Below, one piece after another: positions 42,107 to 53,000 of a DNA stretch of 64,000 nucleotides. The translations under genes were made by a program, and so were the position numbers. The stretch spans positions 41,526 to 105,525 of the forward strand of contig JAGXKG010000003.1 in assembly GCA_018335335.1 (NCBI GenBank), read 5' to 3'. This DNA comes from Candidatus Thorarchaeota archaeon. Its GTDB lineage: Archaea; Asgardarchaeota; Thorarchaeia; Thorarchaeales; Thorarchaeaceae. Position 1 is the stretch's first letter. Every line of letters begins with the position of its first letter. The notes under the pieces were generated by a model. The model saw only the letters and a list, made by a program, of their open reading frames with translations. It had not been told where the DNA came from and made no database searches.

Positions 42107-45100
42107 CTATTTCTCTTCCTTTCTTCTCCAGTAGATACTCACTGGTGCCACCATCAGCAATATGAGCGGAGTTACAGTAATCGAGGTAGATGCTATCTGC
42201 TCTATGATTGATGGGTCAAGCTCGGCTGCTTCTGGTGACGAAGGTGATGTCAACGGTGTTTCAGACCCGGATACAATGACCACCTTACTGTCAGATAGAT
42301 ATGCTATATCTTCTGGAGTACTGGCTGAGTCGAAATTGCCTATCATCGGATCATAGACACCATCGGAGCCAACATAGTGCCATGCTAGATTCTGAGTTGA
42401 GCCATTTATCACATTGATGTAGTTCCAGTTGGTGAATACAACGTCTTCTACACCATCACTGCCCCAATCGCTGATCCGTACTGATGCCAGCTGCTCTGGC
42501 AGGGTCGTAGCGGAGTCGAATCTCCATACCTCGTTAACAGCGTTATCATATCCTATGATACCGAGTTCCTCAATGTTCACCAGCAGCTCATCCACTCCAT
42601 CTCCGGCCACCACGTCAGCAGCGTGATAGCTCCTGAATCTTGAATCCACAGGTACGTCAAACAGCATGCTATTCCCCGCTTGTTCCACTACGGTAATGTC
42701 ATAGTCGCTTCCACGGAGAGCTATGTCTTCATAGTTGTCTCCATCAAAGTACCCTGGCACAATCTCGTAGATGTAATCTCCAAGATTGTACTCTTGTACA
42801 TAGCTGCCATCAGTCCCTCTGAATATTTTCACGATGTTGTTGTACCCACCAATGGCCACATCCAAAGTTCCACTATTGGTAAATCGCCCAACAGCCATGG
42901 AGTTACCCCAGTTTGTTACATTCTGCTTGCTACGATACATCTCTGAACCTGAATCATCGTACCATGCTACATAGCCGAGGTAGGGTAGATATCTCTCATA
43001 AGTTACAGCCAGTTCTTCACCGACATGCCCTGCGTTGAAATCATCAATGTAGAAGTCTGCAACTTGGAATCCATCTGGAACCTCGAATTCAGTGATATTC
43101 GCACCGCTTTCACCTTTCACAATCACGAATAGCTCGTTGAGAAGAACTCCCACATCCAAATATCCTGAGCCATCTACATTGCCAACTCTGATTGAATCGA
43201 TTCCCTCATTGAAACTTACGTTCCAGATGAGTTCGCCTGTCGTTGCATTCCATAAATTGAGGTGCCTATCGAAATTGTTGACCAGAATCTCGTCTACATC
43301 ATCTCCATTGAAATCCTCAGCAATTCCTTGATCAAGAGTTTCTTTGCCAGTATTGAAGGCGATATATTCGGAGTGGGCTACCCAGGCTGGTTCCACAACC
43401 GGTGCTGGCTGTTCCTGACTAGTGAAACCAAACACCCTTCCTGATGTACTAGACCCAGCTAATCTGTCGTATTTCCCGCCTGTAAGATTCGCCGCCACGC
43501 CTCCAACATAGAGCTCACTTAGCTCATGGAACCACATCGGGATGCCATTCTTACCATCGAGCGCAACAGTATACCCTCCACTACTAACAACTGCTATGTC
43601 TAGGGTTCCTGTCCCGCCTAAGTATCCTACATCTATATCTTGAAGCACACTAATCTCTGGATTATAATGCCATTGGGTGACACCACCCTTAGGTTCAACC
43701 ATGAAGACACCGTTGTATTGTGTGAAGGAGACTATCTCCACATTGGTATCGCCATCGAAGTCCTCAATGAATATATCATGGTGGATATCGCCGTAGGCCG
43801 TTGAGTTGAAGTAGATTTCTCCTGTTGTGAGTGAAAGGATTCGGATTTCTTCGTCCCCAAAGACCAGTTCTTTGACTCCGTCTTCATCGAAATCGTAGGC
43901 ATGTATCTCACTGGGCCAACTCCCTCCCCGGATGATGTTGGAAGCCGTGTATACAGTTGTTCCATTAAGTGGATTGACAACTGTGAATTCTCCGCCGTAC
44001 GTACCAAAGGCTGCGAGCGTGGTATTACTCTCCGTGAAGCGGCCAAGCTCAACACCATAAATTTCGCTTCCAGCCACATTATGGCTTGCTATAACATCAC
44101 CTTGGTTTGAGAGTACCACCAAACTGCCGTTAGACAGTCCAATCGTGAGCTCCGTATCTGCAGAACCTGTGAGATCGCCCCCGTCAACACCGTAGATGTA
44201 GACTGAACCTGCAGAGTAGTTCCAGAGCTGATTGCCGGTAGAACCGTCAATGGCATAGAGGTGAGTGTCTTGGGATCGACCAATGACCTCTGGAGCAGTA
44301 TCATTGTTGAGATCGATAAGGTCAATCCAGAAGTACCTGCCCGTAGCGTCTGTATTCTCCCATAGTGTTGTTCCGTCATCATCAATGGCCATGAGACTAC
44401 CGTTTATCTGCGATCCAAGTAGAATTTCTTCCTTCGAATCAGCATCGAAGTCCCATTTGTTGATGGTGAGTAGTGATCCATAGATACCGACGCTCGTATT
44501 CAGGGTCTGTTCCGGAAAGACCAAGTCAGTAGCACCAGATGATGGTTTCCGATATTCGTAGAGGAACACATCACCCCTACCTGTGGCAACAGCAATCTCT
44601 GGCCAGCCATTCCCGTTGGAATCATAGACAGTCAGACCGTTGAATGAGTTCTCATATATCTCGGACAACCAGACCTCCTCATAAGTCATGAATCCTGTTC
44701 CGTTAGTGGAGGACTTGAGCTCGTATGATCCAACTTGGTTATCCCATCCAGCTACAATCTCCTTTCTACCATCTTTATCCGAATCACCAGTATCAAGGTC
44801 TTTTACAGGGCCCAAGTGGTTCCCTGTCCAATCTGATTGTGGATTAATGCCATACATCGGCCAACCCAGATTGAATGTGTAGTCAGCAAAATTGATCTCC
44901 GCTTCGCTGAATGTCCAAACGAAGGCATACATGAATCCTTCTCCATCCATTGCTACGACTGTAGGTGAGAAAGCTCGCAGACCAGTATAGACCGATGTGT
45001 CCCATTGATACGAGACCTGACCTGTGTCTAGATGCTCTATCCTTTCGACAAACTTGGGAATAACATTCAGATTATCTTGATGCCCCCAACTCAACCCACC

Positions 45101-48100
45101 ATCGGTGCTTGCAGCCATACCTATCCTTCTCTCATATGGTGATGTTACCGATTCGTATATGACCACTAGCGAATTGTCTTCTGATTCAAGCTGATCAATG
45201 TCGGGGAAGAGCTCATCATTACGGGATGAGGTTGCTTGATGAATGCTGTTGTTCCCCGCCCACATACTACCGTTCAGTTCAAGTGTCCAGATATCATAGT
45301 CCAGCTTGTTGAGCCCTCGGTTTTCTGCAGCCATGGCCAAAATGAATTTCCCTTCATCGGTTCGAGTGATGGATATCGAGTGGACCCATAGATCTCCAAC
45401 TTGTTTGAAGTATATCTCATGACCAGTGACTCCTGCTGTCATATCTTTATTGAAATATAGGACACTTGAAATGGGAATCACGTCTGAACCGATAATGAAA
45501 CGCTTAACATAGGCAATACCCATGTGTGTTGAGTTGAACTCGAAGATTTCTGGGTAATGCCGATATTCGTACCCAACTCCACTTGTTAATCTAAGAGGAT
45601 TTCCCCATGTTTCGGTTGCTATATCGAACTTTGCAGCGTACAGGTACCAATCACCGAATTCATCTACCACTCTCCATGCAGCATAGATTTCTCCAGCATC
45701 AGTAGTGGTTACCGTGGGCTGGTCGTCATGACCGAGTTCACCCTTCTCACCATATGGATTAGCGTAAAGTGGCTGTCCAAACGACCATTCACCTGTCGTC
45801 TTGTCATATTTCTTCCAGTACAGCTTGCTTTCCTGGATCTCATTGGTTTCGGTTGAAGGAATGGTCTCGTTGGTATAGACATGCATCACGTAATTGCTGA
45901 AACTACCTCTCCCGTTCGTCAGACTTGAATGAGCTCTGTCTGTGATGTCAAAGGATTCCGTTCCTCGCAATGTATGATTGACTGGGATAATGGGGTAGTT
46001 TGGAGATGCAGTTACGTACTCCGTTTTCTGATACTTGGAATCTGTCGCAGGAATCCATTCCCAGATGTCAAATCCCTTGGTGTGACCAATGATTATTTCT
46101 TGATAGCTATCATAGTCTTGGTCATCGATTTTGATAACTGATACAGGATTCCATTTGACCACCTCCGGTGGTGCCTCCCACACCTTGTGGAACGTACCAC
46201 CTTGTGATTCGTAGATGTATGCAAATCCAGTCTCTCGCTGATAGCGGGTATCATTTGTCCCACCAATGATAATTTCCCGATATGCATCCTTGTCGGTATC
46301 ACCTACAGCAATTGTCTGAATGGAAGCGTACTCGTACTTGTCGGAATAGGGGTTTCCTAGAAGGTAGTATCTACCATCGAGACTGGGCTGCGTTACGAAA
46401 TAGTCATTGTTCTCTGTTCCATTGAAATCATTATTCGGAACATTGAACACAAAGAGATATGGTCCTGCGCCTACTATGAGCTCTTTGCGTGAGTCGTAGT
46501 CCAAGTCATTACCTTGTGCGATAGCAGTTATCTCCTCGACTTGGTTCCAACCCGGTTCACCGACGAATTCTGAGTTTCTGAGGTCTATTGAGTACACAAA
46601 CTCCATCTGGTCTCCTCCGGTTAGGTTCATGTCCTCGAAAACGTAGAGTTGCAAGCCTGAGCTTACAATGAATTCCTTCAGGCCGTCCTTGTCGAGGTCC
46701 ACCCCTGCCAGGAGGTGCTTTGCGTGACCCCAGATTCTACGTGTGAACTCACCAGATATGCCCTCCAGTTCATCATAGAGATATGGACTTTCATCGGTTG
46801 TCACAGTATGATTCAAGTCAAATGATTGATACATGCGCTTGTATGTGTTATTCACGAGATTCTCAAAGACGTAGACGTTATTGTCATAGTCACCTATGAC
46901 GATTTCTCCGTTATCATCATCATCCAGGTCCCCCGAATCAACTGTCAGTGTCCATTCATCTAGGTCATCATCTGTACTCCATGATTCCCTGATTCTAAAA
47001 CCGAAGTTCAGGAAGTCTTGCCCTCCGCCATACATTAAACTCATCTCGGTCCTGACGACCCGTGGATACGTTGCAGCTATGTAACTATCAACTGCATCAA
47101 ATATCGGTTCAGCCCAGAGAGTGTAGCTGTTATCCAAATCATATGCAACCATAGTGTAATCGACATCAACATCGAAATTGTTTACATCCGCGTAGACATC
47201 AAGTGTGTATCCTTTGCCAGTAGGTACAATACGGATGTCGGTGAAGTTGTTGTATCTAAGGCTCGTCTGTGGGCGGTTGTTGCTGAATATGTTGTCGTCC
47301 TCAACCCAGTGAGGATTTTGCTCTGTTCCTTCGTTGAGGAAGGCTGTCGCCCCTGCACGGTCAACGTAGTTCATAATAATGTCGAGATCACCATCATCAT
47401 CAAGATCAAACATATGTGGTTGCCCCCATCCTTTCCCAGGAGCAACATCGTTTATGCCCTTGAAGTAGTCATAGACAATGCTAAGGCTCAAATCATTGGT
47501 GTATCCCCCGTTCTCCTGCAAGAGATTCCTTGCAAGATAGAGCCGACCATTCGTAAAGACCATGTCCTTGTCTTCATCTCCATCAACATCAACGAAATGC
47601 ATCTTTGGAGTGGTCTGTGAAACCCCAAGGAGTTCTGTTATAGCACCAGTAGCATCAACATCGGAAATTGATACCCGTTCTGAGAACGGTGCTGACGTAT
47701 TCTGGGTACTTCGATAGAAGAAATTGATTGTTGCCGTTGAAAGCGATGCAGCTGACCATGTTGGATTCACACCAGGGTCGTATGACGATATTGCTACAAC
47801 AGGCATTCTACTGAACTGATTCGTGTCTATGAATGGCATTTCAACAGCCACTGATGGTTTGTCACTTCCCGTTCCTGAAAGATACGTATTCACAGGGCTG
47901 AGATAGGAGTTGACTTCAGAATCCATTTGCCCTAGCATGTTTAAGGCAGCAATCTCGCTCTCATTGGTTCCTACAAGATAGTTTGGTGCTCCAAGCAGAT
48001 TGTGTCTACCATAGCTCCAAGAAGTATAGCCCTTTCCTGAAGGGATTTGAAACAGAGGCGGAACGAAGCCATCTGGATTAGGATTGAACAAATACCTCCA

Positions 48101-50026
48101 TATTGGCACGTCTGTCATGGTTTGAACGTTTACCAGGTCCCAGATTCCTGTTCCTTCTGTGTATCTTTCATCTTCTCCGGAATCGAAGATAATATCGAAA
48201 TCGTCATCCATGGAATCATAGGAAATCCCGATGTACTTGCCTGTTGCAGTGCCAGCTATGATTTTTTCTGATTCTTCAGTCTCTGAGAAATATGCATATG
48301 CATTCCTCCTCAATGGACCAATAGTCACTGATAGGGCGTCTGTAAGAAGATTGTAGACCTGTTGGAGTTCGAGTGAATTGATTTCGTATGTAGCCTCATT
48401 GAAAACGGAAATCTTGGCATACCTAAACCAATCCCATTTTCTTCGTTGAAGCGCATCATCGACATCTATCCTCAGCAAGTTACCATCGATTGTGAAACGG
48501 TCAGCTGATATCTGCTCAAAATCTGTTGAACTCTGACCAACTGAGAAGTTCAGATTATCAAAAACATCTTGTGATAAGGTATTCCTGAATGCCATAATGA
48601 TATCTGGCATCGAGTTAGCTCCTCCAGTGCCTTCTTCATCCTTGCCAAAATCAACTATAGCTGTTGCATTGTCAACCCCAGCTATGCTCGAGTCAAATGT
48701 GGAATAATTGCCATCAGTCTCCCAAGCCATACCAGTATTGTATGGATAGACACTTGCATTTGGAACGAAGTATGATCCGCCCCATACGTAATTGATAGGT
48801 TCGGATTCCACGATGGATGCATTATTCGGGTCGTGATAGGTGACGTTGTTTGCTTGAACGACTTTATCAACCCAATAATCCAATGCCCAGTGTCCGAAGG
48901 TTTCCCATTCAGCATACTCCTTGTAGACCTTCTCGTAATCGTAGGTTCTCCGATTGCTATTCCAGTCCAGAGTCAATATTCCCTGTCCAGAAGCAACAAG
49001 AGCGATTTCATCTCCCGAGGTTCCATCAAGTTCACCTAGAGCCATATCTCGAATTGGCGTCCATGTGTAATTCTCACTTGTCCAGTTCAGGTAGTACGCA
49101 TTATCCTGCACAAGGGGGAACGGCTGCCCGTTGATCATCGTCGTGAGCCCATCGTTCTCGAAAACATATACGGTCCCTTCGCGAGTTCCAGCAATGATCT
49201 CTGGAAGCCCATTGTTATTGCTGTCTCCCGCCTCTATGGAATATACTCTCTCTCCATTCAAAGAGCCCGAGTGCCATACCTGTCTGTACTCAATCCAATG
49301 CTCTTCTGTGAATGGATAGCCAGAGTGTCTGTCATATTCAAACAGATACACACCTTCCCATGTTCCCGCGATGATATCTGGGCGGTAGTCTTTATCGACA
49401 TCCTCTACTTCAACATCGAAAACACGGAACATCCATGGTGAAGTGTAAACATGGTCAAACATGTTCTCGGTGTTGGTCTCGGGATCATAGATGTGTCTCT
49501 GCTCAAACACATAGAAGTGCCCATCAGAGCTTCCAGCCACAATCTCGAGGAAATCATTCAAGTCCGTGTCAGCAAAGTCAAGGCTGAGCACATCACTCTG
49601 GATGATTCCGTCCCCACTATCCCAGACCTTGTCGAAATAGCCAGTTTCTGTGTTCAGGCGATAGATGTGAATCTCGTTATCATAGAGATACCCTCCGCCC
49701 AGTGCTAGGAATCCAGTTTCTTCGTGATATGCTACAGAATGGATGGCCGCCTTGGATTTCCAAGGTTCGAAAATTTTGCTGTAAAGGTTCTCTCTGTCGC
49801 CGAGCGCTTTTCCAATATCTGTATCTGCGGGATACTCGGGTTGTTCTTCATCCGCGAGAAGATCCTTTACCTTTGGCTCGATATTCTCGGGCAAATCATC
49901 CAGAGGAGCAGATGGAGTAGGAACTACATCTCCGTCAGCGTTTGTAGCCGGTAATGCTGGTACTATGGAGACTACGCTTACTGATAGAAATACTAGTAGA
50001 ATGATTGATGTAATTCTATGCTTCAT
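42107..50026 (-). CDS. Giant secreted FG-GAP/PQQ-like beta-propeller protein
   Basis: A 2639-residue surface protein. A signal peptide (SIILLVFLSVSVVSIVPALP) starts the chain and a C-terminal helix (VTPLILLMVAPVSIYW) with the basic tail RRKEEK anchors it. Between them are many repeats of the FG-GAP/VCBS kind, each with a calcium loop such as DSNNNGLPEIIAGTREGTVY or DLDDDDNGEIVIGDYDNNVY. A sialidase-like stretch (AASTDGGLSWGHQDN) lies past the middle and PQQ-like repeats (LYAIDGSTGNQLWNYSAGSV) follow. It probably forms several beta-propellers, as in integrin alpha chains, for adhesion. Its ATG directly follows the stop of the upstream TSP3 gene (TAG then ATG), so the two are translationally coupled. 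Confidence 0.85.
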   Translation of the reverse strand: MKHRITSIILLVFLSVSVVSIVPALPATNADGDVVPTPSAPLDDLPENIEPKVKDLLADEEQPEYPADTDIGKALGDRENLYSKIFEPWKSKAAIHSVAYHEETGFLALGGGYLYDNEIHIYRLNTETGYFDKVWDSGDGIIQSDVLSLDFADTDLNDFLEIVAGSSDGHFYVFEQRHIYDPETNTENMFDHVYTSPWMFRVFDVEVEDVDKDYRPDIIAGTWEGVYLFEYDRHSGYPFTEEHWIEYRQVWHSGSLNGERVYSIEAGDSNNNGLPEIIAGTREGTVYVFENDGLTTMINGQPFPLVQDNAYYLNWTSENYTWTPIRDMALGELDGTSGDEIALVASGQGILTLDWNSNRRTYDYEKVYKEYAEWETFGHWALDYWVDKVVQANNVTYHDPNNASIVESEPINYVWGGSYFVPNASVYPYNTGMAWETDGNYSTFDSSIAGVDNATAIVDFGKDEEGTGGANSMPDIIMAFRNTLSQDVFDNLNFSVGQSSTDFEQISADRFTIDGNLLRIDVDDALQRRKWDWFRYAKISVFNEATYEINSLELQQVYNLLTDALSVTIGPLRRNAYAYFSETEESEKIIAGTATGKYIGISYDSMDDDFDIIFDSGEDERYTEGTGIWDLVNVQTMTDVPIWRYLFNPNPDGFVPPLFQIPSGKGYTSWSYGRHNLLGAPNYLVGTNESEIAALNMLGQMDSEVNSYLSPVNTYLSGTGSDKPSVAVEMPFIDTNQFSRMPVVAISSYDPGVNPTWSAASLSTATINFFYRSTQNTSAPFSERVSISDVDATGAITELLGVSQTTPKMHFVDVDGDEDKDMVFTNGRLYLARNLLQENGGYTNDLSLSIVYDYFKGINDVAPGKGWGQPHMFDLDDDGDLDIIMNYVDRAGATAFLNEGTEQNPHWVEDDNIFSNNRPQTSLRYNNFTDIRIVPTGKGYTLDVYADVNNFDVDVDYTMVAYDLDNSYTLWAEPIFDAVDSYIAATYPRVVRTEMSLMYGGGQDFLNFGFRIRESWSTDDDLDEWTLTVDSGDLDDDDNGEIVIGDYDNNVYVFENLVNNTYKRMYQSFDLNHTVTTDESPYLYDELEGISGEFTRRIWGHAKHLLAGVDLDKDGLKEFIVSSGLQLYVFEDMNLTGGDQMEFVYSIDLRNSEFVGEPGWNQVEEITAIAQGNDLDYDSRKELIVGAGPYLFVFNVPNNDFNGTENNDYFVTQPSLDGRYYLLGNPYSDKYEYASIQTIAVGDTDKDAYREIIIGGTNDTRYQRETGFAYIYESQGGTFHKVWEAPPEVVKWNPVSVIKIDDQDYDSYQEIIIGHTKGFDIWEWIPATDSKYQKTEYVTASPNYPIIPVNHTLRGTESFDITDRAHSSLTNGRGSFSNYVMHVYTNETIPSTETNEIQESKLYWKKYDKTTGEWSFGQPLYANPYGEKGELGHDDQPTVTTTDAGEIYAAWRVVDEFGDWYLYAAKFDIATETWGNPLRLTSGVGYEYRHYPEIFEFNSTHMGIAYVKRFIIGSDVIPISSVLYFNKDMTAGVTGHEIYFKQVGDLWVHSISITRTDEGKFILAMAAENRGLNKLDYDIWTLELNGSMWAGNNSIHQATSSRNDELFPDIDQLESEDNSLVVIYESVTSPYERRIGMAASTDGGLSWGHQDNLNVIPKFVERIEHLDTGQVSYQWDTSVYTGLRAFSPTVVAMDGEGFMYAFVWTFSEAEINFADYTFNLGWPMYGINPQSDWTGNHLGPVKDLDTGDSDKDGRKEIVAGWDNQVGSYELKSSTNGTGFMTYEEVWLSEIYENSFNGLTVYDSNGNGWPEIAVATGRGDVFLYEYRKPSSGATDLVFPEQTLNTSVGIYGSLLTINKWDFDADSKEEILLGSQINGSLMAIDDDGTTLWENTDATGRYFWIDLIDLNNDTAPEVIGRSQDTHLYAIDGSTGNQLWNYSAGSVYIYGVDGGDLTGSADTELTIGLSNGSLVVLSNQGDVIASHNVAGSEIYGVELGRFTESNTTLAAFGTYGGEFTVVNPLNGTTVYTASNIIRGGSWPSEIHAYDFDEDGVKELVFGDEEIRILSLTTGEIYFNSTAYGDIHHDIFIEDFDGDTNVEIVSFTQYNGVFMVEPKGGVTQWHYNPEISVLQDIDVGYLGGTGTLDIAVVSSGGYTVALDGKNGIPMWFHELSELYVGGVAANLTGGKYDRLAGSSTSGRVFGFTSQEQPAPVVEPAWVAHSEYIAFNTGKETLDQGIAEDFNGDDVDEILVNNFDRHLNLWNATTGELIWNVSFNEGIDSIRVGNVDGSGYLDVGVLLNELFVIVKGESGANITEFEVPDGFQVADFYIDDFNAGHVGEELAVTYERYLPYLGYVAWYDDSGSEMYRSKQNVTNWGNSMAVGRFTNSGTLDVAIGGYNNIVKIFRGTDGSYVQEYNLGDYIYEIVPGYFDGDNYEDIALRGSDYDITVVEQAGNSMLFDVPVDSRFRSYHAADVVAGDGVDELLVNIEELGIIGYDNAVNEVWRFDSATTLPEQLASVRISDWGSDGVEDVVFTNWNYINVINGSTQNLAWHYVGSDGVYDPMIGNFDSASTPEDIAYLSDSKVVIVSGSETPLTSPSSPEAAELDPSIIEQIASTSITVTPLILLMVAPVSIYWRRKEEK

Positions 50027-53000
50027 CTAATCCCCTCCCTCCTCTGAGTCCTTCGGGCTTTCTTCCTCATCTTTCGTTGTTGCGCTTTCCGTCTTTCCAT
50101 CAGTATCACTCTCATCTTTGAAACGTTTTGTGAGTCGTTCTATGAAGCCAGTTTTGTAGCCGACAATGGTGATAACCACTACTGCTGCCACGGCTCCTAT
50201 GGCAAGCAGCATCCACATTGGTATTAACGGTCGGTAGCCAGATTGCACTAAGAATGAGACTTGTTTTACGTGATGACCGCCTTCAGCATCTTGTCCGTAT
50301 ACACGGAGCTCATACTCTCCAGGCTGCCATGTAACAGTATCATTGTACCATTGCTGGGTCGAAGAATCATAGACCAGTTGTATAGGTTCGCTCCAGCCAC
50401 TACCGTTGTTGTAGGTAACCCACATGCTTACGAAAGTGGTATAGTTAACCGCTCGTACAGGTGTATCCTGGTAAACTTCAGTAGCATTCTTGGGGAGAAG
50501 TACATCTATAGTCGTCTCGCCCCGCCTTGCAGCAAGTCTCAACTCGAAAGTTTCTTGATCTGTATATGTTAATGGATCAGTTCCAATCGAGATTTCTGTA
50601 CCATCAGAATAGCCATCTCCGTCAGTATCAGCTTCTGTGGGTGAAGTTCCGTAGGTATAGTATTCATCGCCGTCAAGGAGGCCATCCCCATCAGAATCTG
50701 GGTTCCGGAATCCTCCTCCCGGAGCGTATTCAGTATGGATTTGGAATTCGAGGCCGTCCGACAAACCATCTTGGTCAGTATCAAACTCCTTGCCATCTGG
50801 CACGCCGTTGCCATCCGAATCGCTATCCGTAGGCGATGTACCGTAGAAATCAACCTCAGATCCGTCCGGCAGATTATCTCCATCACTATCAGGGTTGAGT
50901 GCATCCGTTTCGTAGGTGGAATCCTGTGCTATTGCTGCTCCTAGGAAGAATGGAGGCGTTCCGTTGGTAAGTGGATAAACCGGTGTTAGTGATTCCTCAT
51001 TATCGAGTAATCCGTCTCCATCCGTGTCATTGTAGATAGCAGATGTATTGTAGACATAGATTTCCTGCCAATCCGACAAGGTGTCATTGTCCGTATCTTT
51101 ATGGGCTGGATTGCTGTTCCAGACCATGACTTCCTCGTAATCTGTAATATTGTCTCTATCAGTATCTGATTCAGTTGGGCTCGTATTGTACGGATAGAAC
51201 AGCGTTTCTGCCCTGTACGGATAGATGATATCTGTCACGTTCTTGAGCCGTACTTCAGAACCATCTGCCAACCCATCCCCATCTGTATCATGCATCATTG
51301 GGTCAATCATGATAGGCTCAGTCCATGGTATTTGACCCGATGCTAGGTACAATTCCAAGCCATCCCCTAAGCCATCTAGATCACTATCAGCATCGGTGAC
51401 ATTGGTGCCGTAGATTCTGACCTCGTGGTAATCGTTCATGGGCCACGTCATCTCACCATCTTCGTTGGGTTCTTTGATGGAGTCACCATCGGTGTCCCAG
51501 TTCAGCGGATCCGAACCCCATACCAACGCCTCCTCCCCGTCAGAAAGCCCATCTCCATCAGAATCGTATTCGAATGGATTCGTGTACCAGATTTTGGCCT
51601 CCTCGAAATCGCTCAATCCATCATTATCGCCATCTTCGTCCATAGGATCGGAACCGAACACCAGTATCTCTTGGCCATCTCGGAGTCCGTCCCCGTCCGA
51701 ATCGTCAGACAACGGATTGCTATGCCAAAGATAGACCTCTTCCCCGTCAATGACGCCATCGAAGTCAGAATCTGCTACTCTTGGATTGGTGAAGAATGTG
51801 AAGAACTCCTCTCCGTCTGGAATCTGATCCCCGTCCGTATCTGCAGAACGTGGGTCAGTTCCCATGAGCAACTCCTCCATGTCATAGAGTCCATCGTCAT
51901 CCGTGTCTGGGTCGTTTGCATTCGTGTGGTTGCTATTCTCTTTCAGAACACCCTCCAAGCCATCGATGAGGCCGTCGTCGTCAGAATCCCCGTCTGTAGG
52001 ATCTGTTGGCGGTGTCTGAGCGAGCTCGTAACCGTCACTGTTTATCCATGCGCCCGGTTGCGGTGTGCGATCCTCAATTCCGGTGTCCCCGTCCGTATCT
52101 GGATTCACCGGATTCGTCACTACCTTCTTCCTCTCTGGCTCACCGTCTTCATCGTAAACTGTGATGGTGAACCCTGCAACCTCTGCACCATCATTCATGT
52201 CCTTAAGGAAAGTTAGTGCTTGTTGGTCGATGTCACCGTTGTAGAGCTGAAGATAACTATCATCGTCAGTGTCACTGTCAAGAGGGTGCGTATATCCTTC
52301 ATTGAATATCAGCGGGTCATTATCAACAGCGTCATCAGATTCATTGTAAAGCGAGCTAAGACCGTAGTAATCGCCCATCGGCCCCTCATCTCCGTCTACC
52401 AGCCCATCGCCATCTGTATCTGGATTCAGCGGATCAGTTCTATCATTGTAGGTCTTTCCGCCTATGACAACCTCTGTGACTGTTGGTGTAATACCAGAGA
52501 TGTTCCATGGAGTGAAGATTTCGTACGCGTCACTCAGGGCATCTCCATCTGTATCCTGAGACAGCGGGTCTGTCTTGTACTTGTTTACCTCATCGAAATC
52601 GTTTACCCCATCATAATCCGAGTCTGAGTTGACGGGGCTAGTACCTAGCTCCCATTCCTCTCCGTCTAGAAGGCCATCGTTGTCCTCGTCAGGCACTGTG
52701 GCATCTGTGCCCATTGTCTGTACTTCGAGCTTGTCAGATGCTCCATCACCATCCGTGTCAACTTTTGACGGATTAAGACCGGGTATACCTTCCTCATAGG
52801 TATCGGATAATCCGTCACCATCTGAGTCGAATCCTACCCCTGACTCCTCATATTCCTCATCTCCAGATTTCGGAGACAGGTCCCATGGTGAGCCGGGAAC
52901 TTCCCAGGTCCACTTCTTCTTGATATCCGAGAATGCTAGTGTTATCTTGATTTTCAGTGTTAATATCAGTCTCAGCGTGATTTTCATAGGTGCACTATTT

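Noticed and set aside
51425..52216. Open frame of 263 codons on the plus strand inside the TSP3 gene
   Set aside because: It is the antisense shadow of the regular GA-rich calcium-loop codons (D-x-D-x-D-G). It has no SD and its product mirrors the repeats.
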